Shown here in pieces: positions 6,380 to 13,002 of a stretch of 15,466 nt of DNA. The position numbers and the translations under genes were made by a program. The notes beneath the pieces are model-generated. The model ran no database searches. It had not been told where the DNA came from and was given only the letters and a program-made list of their open reading frames with translations. How positions within the stretch are numbered: the stretch's first letter is position 1; each line of letters starts with the position of its first letter. This stretch comes from Erginobacter sp964587835 (GTDB taxonomy: Bacteria > Auribacterota > Erginobacteria > Erginobacterales > Erginobacteraceae): NCBI GenBank assembly GCA_964587835.1, contig CAZPMN010000045.1:1-15466 (forward strand). The letters are read 5' to 3'.

Positions 6380-6420
6380 CTTATTGCACAAAAGTGGTAT
6401 GACTTGAATTGTGCAATAAG
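6380..6420. repeat. Long AT-rich hairpin at the 3' end of the radical SAM gene
   Basis: Perfect 12-bp arms CTTATTGCACAA (6380-6391) and TTGTGCAATAAG (6409-6420). An inner AAGT/ACTT pair closes a GGTATG loop, with a 3-nt bulge GAA. It lies 8 nt past the radical SAM stop. No T-run follows on either strand, so it is not a standard terminator; mRNA 3'-end protection or a protein-binding site are alternatives. Confidence 0.7.
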
Positions 6421-6428
6421 GGTGGAGG

Positions 6429-7835
6429 TTACCACCAGTCGGGGTAGGGGGGGACGAGGAAGAGGCGGAGGTGGAGATCACGGACGACCCGGAGGAGGAA
6501 CCTGACCGCCCGCCAGTTGAGAACCGGAAGATGGCGGCGGAGGAAGTAGATGATGGTTCCGGGATCGCGCTGGATCTTCCGGACGATTCTTCTCGAGGCG
6601 GCCTGGAGGTCACCGTAGGTCTCGGTCCAGGGGAGTTTGATCCAGGGCCAGGGACCGCGGATGTCCCAATCCCCCTGCAGCGTACCGTCTTTTTTAGCCT
6701 CCTCGTAGACCGCGGTCCCGGGGAGGGGATAGAGGACGGGGACGAAGCCGACGATCGGCTTCGCTTGCCTGAGAAAAGCAATGGTCTCGTCGATTGTCTC
6801 TTCCGTCTCCTCCGGAAACCCGACCATAATCTCGCCGTAACAGCCGATCCCGGCCGCCTTGGTCAACCGGGCGGCCCGCAGGTTCTGGGCCGCCGTGGTC
6901 CCCTTCCCCATCGCCTTCAGGACCCGGTCGGAACCGGACTCGAAGCCGTAGACGATCTGCTCCACCCCGGCGTGCTTCAGTCTATCCAGCAGCTCCCGGT
7001 CGACGGCGTCGACCCGGGAGCGGATCTTGAGATGGAAGCGGTAGCCGCCACGGACCAGTTCATCGGCGATCTCCAGGCAGCGTTTCCGGTCGGCGGTGAA
7101 GGAGTCGTCCTGGATATGGACGGTCCTCACTCCCCGCCGCCGCAGTTCCTCGAACTCCGCCAGCAGGTTATCGACCCCGCGGAACCGGCACTTCTTCTCC
7201 ACCTGGAAACAGAACCGGCAGTTATAGGGACAACCCCGGCTGCTGATCATCATATCCAGCTTTCCCCGGGCGGCCAGATTCCAGTACATCCCCTCCCGGT
7301 AGTAGCGGTCGAGATAGCTCCGGTCGAGCGGGGACAGGCGGTCGAGGTCATCGATCCGCTCGGGGGAGTTCTTCGCGATCCCCCCCTCCACCCGGTAAAC
7401 CAGGCCGGGGACCTCTTTGGGTGAGCATTTCCCCGCCAGCATCCCGGCCAGGGCGGGGAAGGCATAGTCGCCTTCCCCCCGGAGGGCGTAGTCGAGCTGG
7501 TCCATCTTCTCCAGGGTCCATTCCGGCCGGACGGTCGGGTGGGGTCCGCCGGCGATCAGTACCGCCCGGGGCAGGTAGGTTCGCAGCCTCCTGGTGATCC
7601 GGTCGAAGGGGACCAGGTAGGGAGTGTAGCAGGTGAGCCCGACCAGGTCGGGGGCGAAATCCCGGATCCGGGTGAAATATTCGTCGAGGTAACGGAATTC
7701 CCCGGCGTAATCGAAGATCCTCACCTCCTCCCCCGCCACCTCGAGCTGGGTGGCGAGACGGCAGAGGTGGAGGGGCGGGTAGTAGCCGGTGGACCTGCCC
7801 TGAAAGGCGTCGTAGGCGACAAGCGCGATCTTCAT
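6429..7835 (-). CDS. B12-binding-domain radical SAM protein, substrate unknown
   Basis: This 468-aa protein has the two-domain plan of cobalamin-dependent-type radical SAM enzymes. The N-terminal Rossmann-like domain (about 1-135) includes APDLVGLTCYTPYL and the family signature AGGPHPTVRPEWTL (95-108); the classical DxHxxG cobalamin motif is not evident, as in many BchE-like members. The radical SAM core carries CPYNCRFC, with the three cluster cysteines at 202, 206 and 209, and later VGFPEETEETIDETIAFLRQ, typical of this group. Such enzymes cut S-adenosylmethionine reductively to start radical methylations, cyclisations or rearrangements. The C-terminal 70 residues are rich in Arg, Leu and Trp. 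It stands alone, with no pathway partner. The ATG at 7835 has no ribosome-binding site and only 20 nt before a REP-like element. Family call firm, reaction unknown. Confidence 0.9.
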   Translation of the reverse strand: MKIALVAYDAFQGRSTGYYPPLHLCRLATQLEVAGEEVRIFDYAGEFRYLDEYFTRIRDFAPDLVGLTCYTPYLVPFDRITRRLRTYLPRAVLIAGGPHPTVRPEWTLEKMDQLDYALRGEGDYAFPALAGMLAGKCSPKEVPGLVYRVEGGIAKNSPERIDDLDRLSPLDRSYLDRYYREGMYWNLAARGKLDMMISSRGCPYNCRFCFQVEKKCRFRGVDNLLAEFEELRRRGVRTVHIQDDSFTADRKRCLEIADELVRGGYRFHLKIRSRVDAVDRELLDRLKHAGVEQIVYGFESGSDRVLKAMGKGTTAAQNLRAARLTKAAGIGCYGEIMVGFPEETEETIDETIAFLRQAKPIVGFVPVLYPLPGTAVYEEAKKDGTLQGDWDIRGPWPWIKLPWTETYGDLQAASRRIVRKIQRDPGTIIYFLRRHLPVLNWRAVRFLLRVVRDLHLRLFLVPPYPDWW

Positions 7836-7855
7836 CGACTGTTTGCTTTTACAAT

Positions 7856-8004
7856 GTCATTGCGAGCCCCGCAGGGGCGAAGCAATCTCGATCTTTCGCC
7901 AGCAGGATCTTGTCATCGAAGAATGAGATTGCCTCATCCTCCTTGTGGTCCTCGCAATAACTTGGTGGTGGAGATTGCTTCGTCGCTCCGCTCCTCGCAA
8001 TGAC
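7856..8004. repeat. REP-like palindromic element 2
   Basis: It begins GTCATTGCGAG (7856-7866), has the mini-hairpin CCCCGCAGGGG and the word GAAGCAATCTC, and ends GAGATTGCTTCG...CTCGCAATGAC (to 8004). The first 30 or so bases are identical to the element at 9602. A diverged inner unit, TCCTCGCAATAAC, lies near 7951-7963. It fills the space just upstream of the radical SAM start, then passes directly into the 28-bp array. Confidence 0.85.
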
Positions 8005-8330
8005 CGGGTGGGGCTTTGCTCCTCGCAATGACCGGGTNNNNNNNNNNNNNNNNNNNNNNNNNNNNNNNNNNNNNNNNNNNNNNNNNNNNNNNNNNNNNNN
8101 NNNNNNNNNNNNNNNNNNNNNNNNNNNNNNNNNNNNNGGGGCTTTGCTCCCCGCAATGACCGGGTGGGGCTTTGCTCCCCGCAATGACCGGGTGGGGCTT
8201 TGCTCCCCGCAATGACCGGGCGGGGCTTTGCTCCCCGCAGGACCGGGCGGGGCTTTGCTCCCCACAGGACCGGGCGGGGCTTTGCTCCCCACAGGACCGG
8301 GCGAAGTTTCGCTCCTCGCAATGACCGGGC
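7982..8330. repeat. 28-bp tandem repeat array derived from the REP right half, broken by the gap
   Basis: Head-to-tail 28-bp units lie on both sides of the gap: 7982-8009, 8010-8037, then 8138-8165, 8166-8193, 8194-8221, three 27-bp variants (8222-8248, 8249-8275, 8276-8302) and a last 28-bp unit (8303-8330). The core is GGGGCTTTGCTCC followed by GCAATGACCGGG. The first unit is simply the end of the REP-like element, so the array looks like serial duplication of that end. The 27-mers share one deletion (GCAATGACC to GCAGGACC or ACAGGACC). Copy number is unknown because of the gap. There are no spacers. Confidence 0.9.
8038..8137. other. Assembly gap of 100 N
   Basis: Exactly 100 Ns, the usual placeholder for a scaffold join of unknown length. 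It falls inside the 28-bp tandem array, which explains why assembly failed here. Confidence 0.97.
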
Positions 8331-8360
8331 GGGGGTCGTTCCTTACGATTACGTGGTTTA

Positions 8361-9533
8361 TCACCTCCGGCCTGACCGGGGGCGGGCGAAGAAGAGACCG
8401 ATGATGGCGACGACGCCGGCCAGGGGGTAGATCATTAGGTAGCCTCCGATTTGGGCGACCGCCCCCCAGAGGAGGGAGCCGACCCCGATCCCGATATCGA
8501 AACTGTTGATGAAGATCCCGGTAGCCGTCCCCCGGGAGCAGGATTGGACCCGCTCGATCACCAGGGCGTTGAGGACCGGGTAAAGGAAGCAGTGGCCGAG
8601 CCCGCAGAGGAGGGCGGAGAGGATGAAGACCGGCCAGGGTTCGCTGAAAGCGATCAGGGCGATCCCGGCCCCGAAGACAACCAGCGCCGGACCAAGTACC
8701 CGGACCCGGCCCAACCGATCGGGGAGGTGCCCGACGGTGAAGCGCAGGAAGATGGTGGTCCCGGAGTAGATGGCCGAGAAGAGCCCGATCGAGCCGAGAC
8801 CCTTAAGCCGGGAATACTCGGCAAAGAAGGAGGCAAAGGCCGAGCGGCTGACCGCGAAGCAGACCGTGACCAGGAGGACGGCGACCACCCCGCCGCCCAT
8901 CAGCTCCCGGTGGGAGGGAAAGATCGGATCGCAGGCGGTCTCCGGGCGGCTCTCCCGGAGGAGGATGGAGAGGAGCAGGGCCAGGAACGAGAGGACGGCG
9001 GCGAGGAGAAAGACCCCCTGGAAACCGGTCCGGAGCGGGTCAACCAAGTTCATCATCTTCTCCCCGGCCGCGGGACCGAGAGCCAAGGCGACCATCCCGG
9101 CGGTCCCGAAGATGCCCAGAGACTGGGCAAGCCGGGCCGGCGGGCTAATGTCGGCGGTGATCGTCCAGACCGCGGTGATGTTTCCCCCGAGGGCGATGCC
9201 CTGCAGAAACCTTAAGAAAACCAGCCAGGGACCGGCCGACTCCACGGTGAGAAAGGCCAGGATGACGGCGGTATTGAAAATATTACTGGCAAGCAGTACC
9301 TTGCGCCTCCCCCACCGGTCCAACAAGCGACCCCAGAAGAACCGGCTAAGCACCGAACCGATCGGAACCGCACCCATCGCCAACCCGATCGTCAGCGCCC
9401 CGCCGCCCAATTCGTCAACCAGGACCGGGAGGACCAGGAAGATGGTCTGGGTAGTCATCACCAAAAGAAAGACAGCGGTGACTAGGAAGAAGGCCGGGGT
9501 GAAGAGCGGCGGGCTGGAAGTTCGTACGGACAT
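8361..9533 (-). CDS. Major facilitator superfamily (MFS) transporter
   Basis: This 390-aa membrane protein has about twelve hydrophobic helices in two halves, the usual MFS size. The loop between TM2 and TM3 carries motif A as GRLLDRWGRRKVLL (68-81), and the second half repeats it as TVGHLPDRLGRVRVL. TM4 follows FLRFLQGIALGGN, typical of drug- and metabolite-efflux types. MFS proteins move small solutes by proton exchange or uniport; the substrate cannot be read from the sequence. The gene is alone, between two REP-like blocks, with its stop 30 nt from the 28-bp array. The ATG at 9533 gives a short polar N-terminus (MSVRTSSPP) before TM1; no strong ribosome-binding site is visible. An efflux role is the likeliest reading, a sugar or nitrate-type carrier less so. 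Confidence 0.92.
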   Translation of the reverse strand: MSVRTSSPPLFTPAFFLVTAVFLLVMTTQTIFLVLPVLVDELGGGALTIGLAMGAVPIGSVLSRFFWGRLLDRWGRRKVLLASNIFNTAVILAFLTVESAGPWLVFLRFLQGIALGGNITAVWTITADISPPARLAQSLGIFGTAGMVALALGPAAGEKMMNLVDPLRTGFQGVFLLAAVLSFLALLLSILLRESRPETACDPIFPSHRELMGGGVVAVLLVTVCFAVSRSAFASFFAEYSRLKGLGSIGLFSAIYSGTTIFLRFTVGHLPDRLGRVRVLGPALVVFGAGIALIAFSEPWPVFILSALLCGLGHCFLYPVLNALVIERVQSCSRGTATGIFINSFDIGIGVGSLLWGAVAQIGGYLMIYPLAGVVAIIGLFFARPRSGRR

Positions 9534-9601
9534 ATCGATTCAATCCGATATTTCGCGGGCTAAAGAGGCTTTCCGAAAATTGCTATCTTATTTACTGTAA
9601 T

Positions 9602-9716
9602 GTCATTGCGAGCCCCGCAGGGGCGAAGCAATCTCAATCTTTTCCAAGAAATATCTGGTATTCGAAGATAAAGATTGCTTCGTCCCCTTCGCTCCGCTCG
9701 GGGTTCTCGCAATGAC
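9602..9716. repeat. REP-like palindromic element 3
   Basis: GTCATTGCGAG (9602-9612) pairs with CTCGCAATGAC (9706-9716), with GAAGCAATCT and AGATTGCTTCG as inner arms. The opening about 30 bases match element 2 exactly; the centre differs. It lies upstream of the MFS start, between MFS and tatD. Confidence 0.85.
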
Positions 9717-9850
9717 TGGGCGGATGAGATTGCTTCGTCGCTTCGCTCCTCGCAATGACTGGTCTCCGTGAGTTCGCCGGCTGGGCTTGAATTCGTTGAT
9801 TGGACTTGAGTTCGTTCCTCGCAATGACCGGACTGCAGTTCGCTCTTCCA
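9717..9850. repeat. Degenerate tandem tail of REP-like element 3
   Basis: After element 3 comes one further right-half copy (GAGATTGCTTCGTCGCTTCG to CGCAATGAC at 9759). TTCG-centred units follow at 19, 19 and 28 nt spacing (GTGAGTTCG, TTGAATTCG, TTGAGTTCG, TGCAGTTCG), one of them retaining CCTCGCAATGACCGGACT. This is a decayed version of the 28-bp array at 7982-8330, with 9-nt deletions in two units. It stops 2 nt short of the tatD stop codon. Confidence 0.65.
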
Positions 9851-9852
9851 AT

Positions 9853-10635
9853 CTACCCCAGCGCGGAAAAAAGGTTCCGGGCGGTCCTTCCGGTGACCCG
9901 GGCGATTTCGTCTGCGGAGACGTGCTTCAGAGCGGCCAGGGATTCCAGGGAATAGATCACGTCGGCCGGCTCGGTGGGGATCCGTTCCTCGCCCACCCGC
10001 CGGGGGACCGGGCAGTCGGTCTCCAGGACGATTCGCTCCAGGGGAGCGGCGGCCAGGACCACTTGCAGCTGGGGGCTGGAAGCGGCAGCCGGGGTGGCGG
10101 AGAGATAATGGCCACCGGCCAGGATCCCCCCCAGGACCTCGAGCGGGCCGGTGAACCAGTGGAAGAGCGCCCGCTCCACTCCCTCCTCCCCGACCAGCCG
10201 CAGGGCGTCGGCCCAGGCTCCCCGGCTGTGGACGATCGGGGTCAGGGAATAATCCCGGGCTTTACGAAGCTGGAGACGGAAGGCTTCCCGCTGGAGCGCC
10301 TTCACCCTTTCACGGCCGGGGGCCTTCTTCCTCAGGGGCCGGACCCAGTAGTCGAGGCCGATCTCGCCCAGGGCGGCCAGTTCGGGATGGACCTCGTCGA
10401 TCAACTTCAGGATCGAGGCGATCTCCGCCTCGGTCACCTCGTCGGGATAAAGCCCGACCGCGGGGGCGATCTTCGGGGAAGAATACTGCCGGGCGATCTC
10501 GAGGATCCGCCGGCTGGTGGCTGTATTGATCCCGACGGCGACGATCCCCTCCACCCCAGCCGCCGCCGCCCGCTCCAGGACCGGACCCGGGTCAGCAAAC
10601 TCATCGAGATGGGCGTGGCAGTCGACCAGATGCAT
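9853..10635 (-). CDS. tatD: TatD-family metal-dependent hydrolase (DNase-like)
   Basis: This 260-aa protein has the TatD TIM-barrel metal site: DCHAHL (His7 and His9), GEIGLDYW (Glu91), IVHSRG (His136), FHWFTG (His159) and ETDCP (Asp207). Length fits the family (about 255-265). TatD proteins are cytoplasmic 3'-5' exonuclease-like enzymes active on single-stranded DNA and RNA, linked to repair of oxidised DNA; some members have other substrates. The stretch after GLDYW (VRPLRKKAPGRERVKALQREAF) is longer and more basic than in the E. coli protein, and VGLYPDE replaces VGLHPH. The ATG at 10635 has GAGGA 7 nt upstream, and this site overlaps the toxin stop (TGAGGA). tatD is therefore probably co-transcribed with, and translationally coupled to, the toxin-antitoxin pair. 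Confidence 0.9.
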   Translation of the reverse strand: MHLVDCHAHLDEFADPGPVLERAAAAGVEGIVAVGINTATSRRILEIARQYSSPKIAPAVGLYPDEVTEAEIASILKLIDEVHPELAALGEIGLDYWVRPLRKKAPGRERVKALQREAFRLQLRKARDYSLTPIVHSRGAWADALRLVGEEGVERALFHWFTGPLEVLGGILAGGHYLSATPAAASSPQLQVVLAAAPLERIVLETDCPVPRRVGEERIPTEPADVIYSLESLAALKHVSADEIARVTGRTARNLFSALG

Positions 10636-10644
10636 AAACTGTCC

Positions 10645-10917
10645 TCACTTCTCCAGAAGATCGGAATGAGAACCGGTACGCTCGAAGATCACGGTTTTTT
10701 CTTCAATCTTATAGATCAGCAACCAATCGCCCGCCAAGTGGCATTCCCGACGTCCTTTATAGTTTCCGACCAGCTTGTGATCGCGGAGAGCAGCGGGAAG
10801 AGGTTCTTCTCCGGCAATCCAGACCATAACCCGCTTCAGCCGAGCCATATCTCTCCCCGATTTGCGGGCTTTCCTGTAATCCTTCTCAAATCGGGTCGTG
10901 GTTTTCAGCTTCAGCAT
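10645..10917 (-). CDS. yafQ: YafQ-type RelE-superfamily toxin (type II toxin-antitoxin)
   Basis: A 90-aa basic protein with the YafQ pattern: ALRDHKLVGNYKG, then RECHLAGDWLLIYK, then FERTGSHSDLL. YafQ is a ribosome-dependent mRNA endonuclease. The family's active-site His and Asp residues are present as His47, His60, Asp64 (followed by Trp65) and His84. The Phe near the end of E. coli YafQ is Leu88 here, a mild change. The toxin should therefore be active, though this is inferred. Its ATG overlaps the antitoxin stop by 7 nt (ATGCTGA), with GAGG 10 nt upstream inside the antitoxin gene: the usual antitoxin-first order with translational coupling. tatD follows after 9 nt. Confidence 0.93.
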   Translation of the reverse strand: MLKLKTTTRFEKDYRKARKSGRDMARLKRVMVWIAGEEPLPAALRDHKLVGNYKGRRECHLAGDWLLIYKIEEKTVIFERTGSHSDLLEK

Positions 10918-11174
10918 CGGTCGAGAGCCTCGAACATTTCATCCAAGCTGTCGAAGGCTTTGAGCCCTTCTCCCCGATCCGTAGCTTCAAAAGTCTTCCG
11001 GGTGGTTGCGTTGGGTATCTCCAGGGGGAAAGGCATTCCCCGACGGAGGCGAATCTGATTGTAGAAGATAGTGATCGCCTCGGTGGTGGTCAGACCCAGA
11101 TTATCGAGCACACGCTCAACCTCGGCTTTCAGTCGCGGTTCGATACGTGCCCTGACTGTCGCTGTCCGATTCAT
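10911..11174 (-). CDS. dinJ: DinJ/RelB-family antitoxin
   Basis: An 87-aa protein with an N-terminal ribbon-helix-helix DNA-binding domain (TATVRARIEPRLKAEVERVL...LGLTTTEAITIFYNQI) and the conserved PFPLEIPN segment that leads into the toxin-binding C-terminal tail. DinJ antitoxins bind and block YafQ toxins and repress their own operon through inverted repeats. I place the start at the ATG at 11174: AAGGGAG lies 6 nt upstream, whereas the in-frame TTG at 11180 would touch the ribosome-binding site. The gene overlaps the toxin by 7 nt. Two inverted repeats upstream are probable operators. Confidence 0.93.
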   Translation of the reverse strand: MNRTATVRARIEPRLKAEVERVLDNLGLTTTEAITIFYNQIRLRRGMPFPLEIPNATTRKTFEATDRGEGLKAFDSLDEMFEALDRC

Positions 11175-11191
11175 TGTCAACTCCCTTCTTC

Positions 11192-11205
11192 CCCGACTAT
11201 TCGGG
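11192..11205. promoter_or_regulatory. Operator-like inverted repeat 1 of the toxin-antitoxin operon
   Basis: CCCGA-CTAT-TCGGG, a perfect 5-bp inverted repeat just upstream of the antitoxin ribosome-binding site. It has the same arm length and 4-nt centre as the repeat at 11220-11233. Their centres are 28 nt apart, a spacing compatible with two ribbon-helix-helix dimers. Confidence 0.5.
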
Positions 11206-11214
11206 TTCAGTAGT

Positions 11215-11243
11215 ATAGTAGCCCATTCGGGCTATATAGTCAA
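11215..11243 (-). promoter_or_regulatory. Probable promoter of the antitoxin-toxin(-tatD) operon, with operator in its spacer
   Basis: On the minus strand, TTGACT (11238-11243) and TACTAT (11215-11220) are separated by exactly 17 nt. The spacer holds the inverted repeat AGCCC-ATTC-GGGCT (11220-11233, plus-strand reading), so a bound repressor would block RNA polymerase. This is the arrangement expected for an autoregulated RelB/DinJ operon. Binding itself is inference. Confidence 0.6.
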
Positions 11244-11263
11244 TGGGATACGGTCAGGAATAT

Positions 11264-12988
11264 TTACACTTCCGGATTGTCCCGCCCGCCGGGCGGGCGG
11301 GACAATCCGGAACGGAAGTCTTTGAGGATCAGCTGGACCCGGCGGCGGCCGCGGTAGCTGTCGTCCTGGAGCTGGAAGGCTAGGTCGAGGGGTCCGGCGG
11401 CCAGTTCCCCGAGCCGGTCGGCCATCCCCCAGCCCACGCAATCCCATCCTCCCGGCGATCCCGGCAGGGAGAACTTGATGTGATCGCCGGTCTTGCCCAT
11501 CACCCGGGCCGGCACCGGTTCGCCAAGAGTGGTGGCGAAGACCGGGAGGGGGTTACCCTTCCCGCAGGGTTCGAGCCGGGCCAGTTCCTCCAGCAGTTCG
11601 AAGTCGATCTCGGCGGGATCGAGAATGCCGTCCACCTCCAGCCGTGGGACCAGGTCTTCCTCCTCCAGTTCCCCGGCGGCGGCGGCAAAGGCCCGTCGGA
11701 AGTCATCGATCCGGGAGGTCTCGATCCGTAAACCCGCGGCGGCTCGGTGCCCGCCGAAGGTGACCAGGTGGTCGCGGCAGCGAGAGATCGCCCCGAAGAG
11801 ATCGAACCCCGGGATCGATCTGCCGGAACCGGAACCGAGCTCCCCCTCCCGGGCGATCACCACCGTCGGCCGCCAGTACTTCTCCAGGATCTTGGAGGCG
11901 ACGATCCCGACGATCCCCTTGTTCCAACCCTCGCCGTCGACCACAATCCCTTTCCCCAGGTATCTCCCGCGGTCGGATTCGATCTTCTCCTCGGCCTGCC
12001 GGAAGATCGCCCGCTGTTCAGCCTGCCGCTCCCGGTTCAAGCGATCGAGAAGTGTGGCCAGGGAGTTGACCTCATCCTGGTCGTTCGAGGTCAGCAGCTT
12101 CCGGGCCAGCTCGGCCCGGCCCAGCCGGCCGGCGGCGTTGAGACGGGGCGCGATCTGGAAGGCGAGGTTGTAAGTAGTCACCGGACCCGGCTTGACTCCG
12201 GCCGCGTCAAGTAACGCCCGCAAACCGGGGTGGGGACGCCGGGCGAGAAACGAGAGCCCGGCTGCGGCCAGGACCCGGTTTTCGTCGACCAGGGGCGTGA
12301 CGTCGGCCACCGTCCCCAACCCGGCCAGCTGGTAAAGTCTCTCCCAGTCGAGTCTCACTCCCCACCTATCCTTGCCGCCGTGGAGAAACTTAAAGACCAC
12401 CCCGGCGGCGGCCAGCCCTTTGAACGGGTAGGCACAGTCTTTCCGGTTGGGATTGATAACCGCCAAAGCCGGCGGCAGCGAGCCGGAAGGACGGTGATGA
12501 TCGAGCACGATCACGTCCAGCCCCCGGCGCCGGGCGAAGTCGATCTCCTCCCCGGCCTCGGTCCCGCAGTCGAGCACCAGCATCAGGGAGGCGCCGAAAT
12601 CCAGCGCCCGATCCACCCCTTCCCGGCTCAGTCCGTACCCTTCTTTAAGCCGGTTGGGCTGATAGAGCCGGCGGGCGAGCCCGGCCGCCTCCAGGAGGTG
12701 GTCGATCTGGGCGATCGAGGTCAGGCCGTCGACGTCGTAATCGCCGAAGACAAAGACCCGCTCCCCGGCGGCGATCGCCTCTCCCATCCGGTTGACCGCC
12801 CGGTCCATATCCCGAAGAAGGAAGGGGTCGTGGAAGTGCGAGGGGTGGGGGGAAAGAAACCGGCGGGCGGCTTCCAAATCGGCGTAACCCCGGGCCGCCA
12901 GGAGGCGGGCCAGGGGGAGCGCGATCCCCAGGGCGGAGGCCAGGGACCGGGCGGCCCGGTCGTCGGATTTTTTCTCAAGCCAGATCAT
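11264..12988 (-). CDS. recJ: RecJ single-stranded-DNA-specific 5'-3' exonuclease
   Basis: This 574-aa DHH-family nuclease degrades single-stranded DNA 5' to 3' in mismatch and base-excision repair and RecF-pathway recombination. Metal-binding motifs are intact: DYDVDGLTS (83-91), VLDCGTE (138-144), VLDHH (161-165), GTVADVTPL (225-233), NAAGRLG (284-290) and the DHHA1 motif FGGHRAAAGL (411-420), followed by an OB-like C-terminal domain. Length is normal. The ATG at 12988 is supported by GAGGGGAG 8 nt upstream, beginning in the stop codon of the M50 gene (TGAGGGGAG). The C-terminal tail is odd: after VQLILKDFR, the last 14 or so codons lie within a near-perfect 43-nt palindrome, which suggests that a repeat inserted at the gene end. 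Confidence 0.96.
   Translation of the reverse strand: MIWLEKKSDDRAARSLASALGIALPLARLLAARGYADLEAARRFLSPHPSHFHDPFLLRDMDRAVNRMGEAIAAGERVFVFGDYDVDGLTSIAQIDHLLEAAGLARRLYQPNRLKEGYGLSREGVDRALDFGASLMLVLDCGTEAGEEIDFARRRGLDVIVLDHHRPSGSLPPALAVINPNRKDCAYPFKGLAAAGVVFKFLHGGKDRWGVRLDWERLYQLAGLGTVADVTPLVDENRVLAAAGLSFLARRPHPGLRALLDAAGVKPGPVTTYNLAFQIAPRLNAAGRLGRAELARKLLTSNDQDEVNSLATLLDRLNRERQAEQRAIFRQAEEKIESDRGRYLGKGIVVDGEGWNKGIVGIVASKILEKYWRPTVVIAREGELGSGSGRSIPGFDLFGAISRCRDHLVTFGGHRAAAGLRIETSRIDDFRRAFAAAAGELEEEDLVPRLEVDGILDPAEIDFELLEELARLEPCGKGNPLPVFATTLGEPVPARVMGKTGDHIKFSLPGSPGGWDCVGWGMADRLGELAAGPLDLAFQLQDDSYRGRRRVQLILKDFRSGLSRPPGGRDNPEV
11270..11312. repeat. 43-nt GC-rich palindrome inside the 3' end of recJ
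   Basis: Two 21-nt arms (TTCCGGATTGTCCCGCCCGC plus one C, and its complement) flank a single G at 11291. The palindrome encodes the last residues of RecJ (SGLSRPPGGRDNPE) and stops 4 nt before the TAA. It has no T-tract, so it is not a classical terminator, though so stable a hairpin could protect or attenuate the pyk-M50-recJ mRNA. Confidence 0.9.
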
Positions 12989-13002
12989 ACCGCCGACTCC
13001 CC

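Noticed and set aside
7982..8330. CRISPR array
   Set aside because: Units are 28 bp like some CRISPR repeats, but they abut head to tail with no spacers, and no cas gene is present.
7849..8364. Open reading frames across the 28-bp array that look like a repeat protein (KAPPGHCGEQSPTRSLRGAKP-type units)
   Set aside because: All minus-strand frames are open because 28 is not a multiple of 3, and CEERSDEAI/SLRGAK translations are well-known products of this REP-like repeat. There is no start context, and the frames run through the N gap.
8770..9600. Long plus-strand ORFs opposite the MFS gene (and similar ones opposite uvrA, recJ, tatD and the radical SAM gene)
   Set aside because: They are antisense shadows caused by high GC content; compositions are Pro/Gly/Arg-rich without recognisable domains, while the opposite strand encodes clear family members.
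11270..11312. Intrinsic terminator at the end of recJ
   Set aside because: The hairpin is very strong but lies inside the coding region and is not followed by a T-tract on the minus strand.
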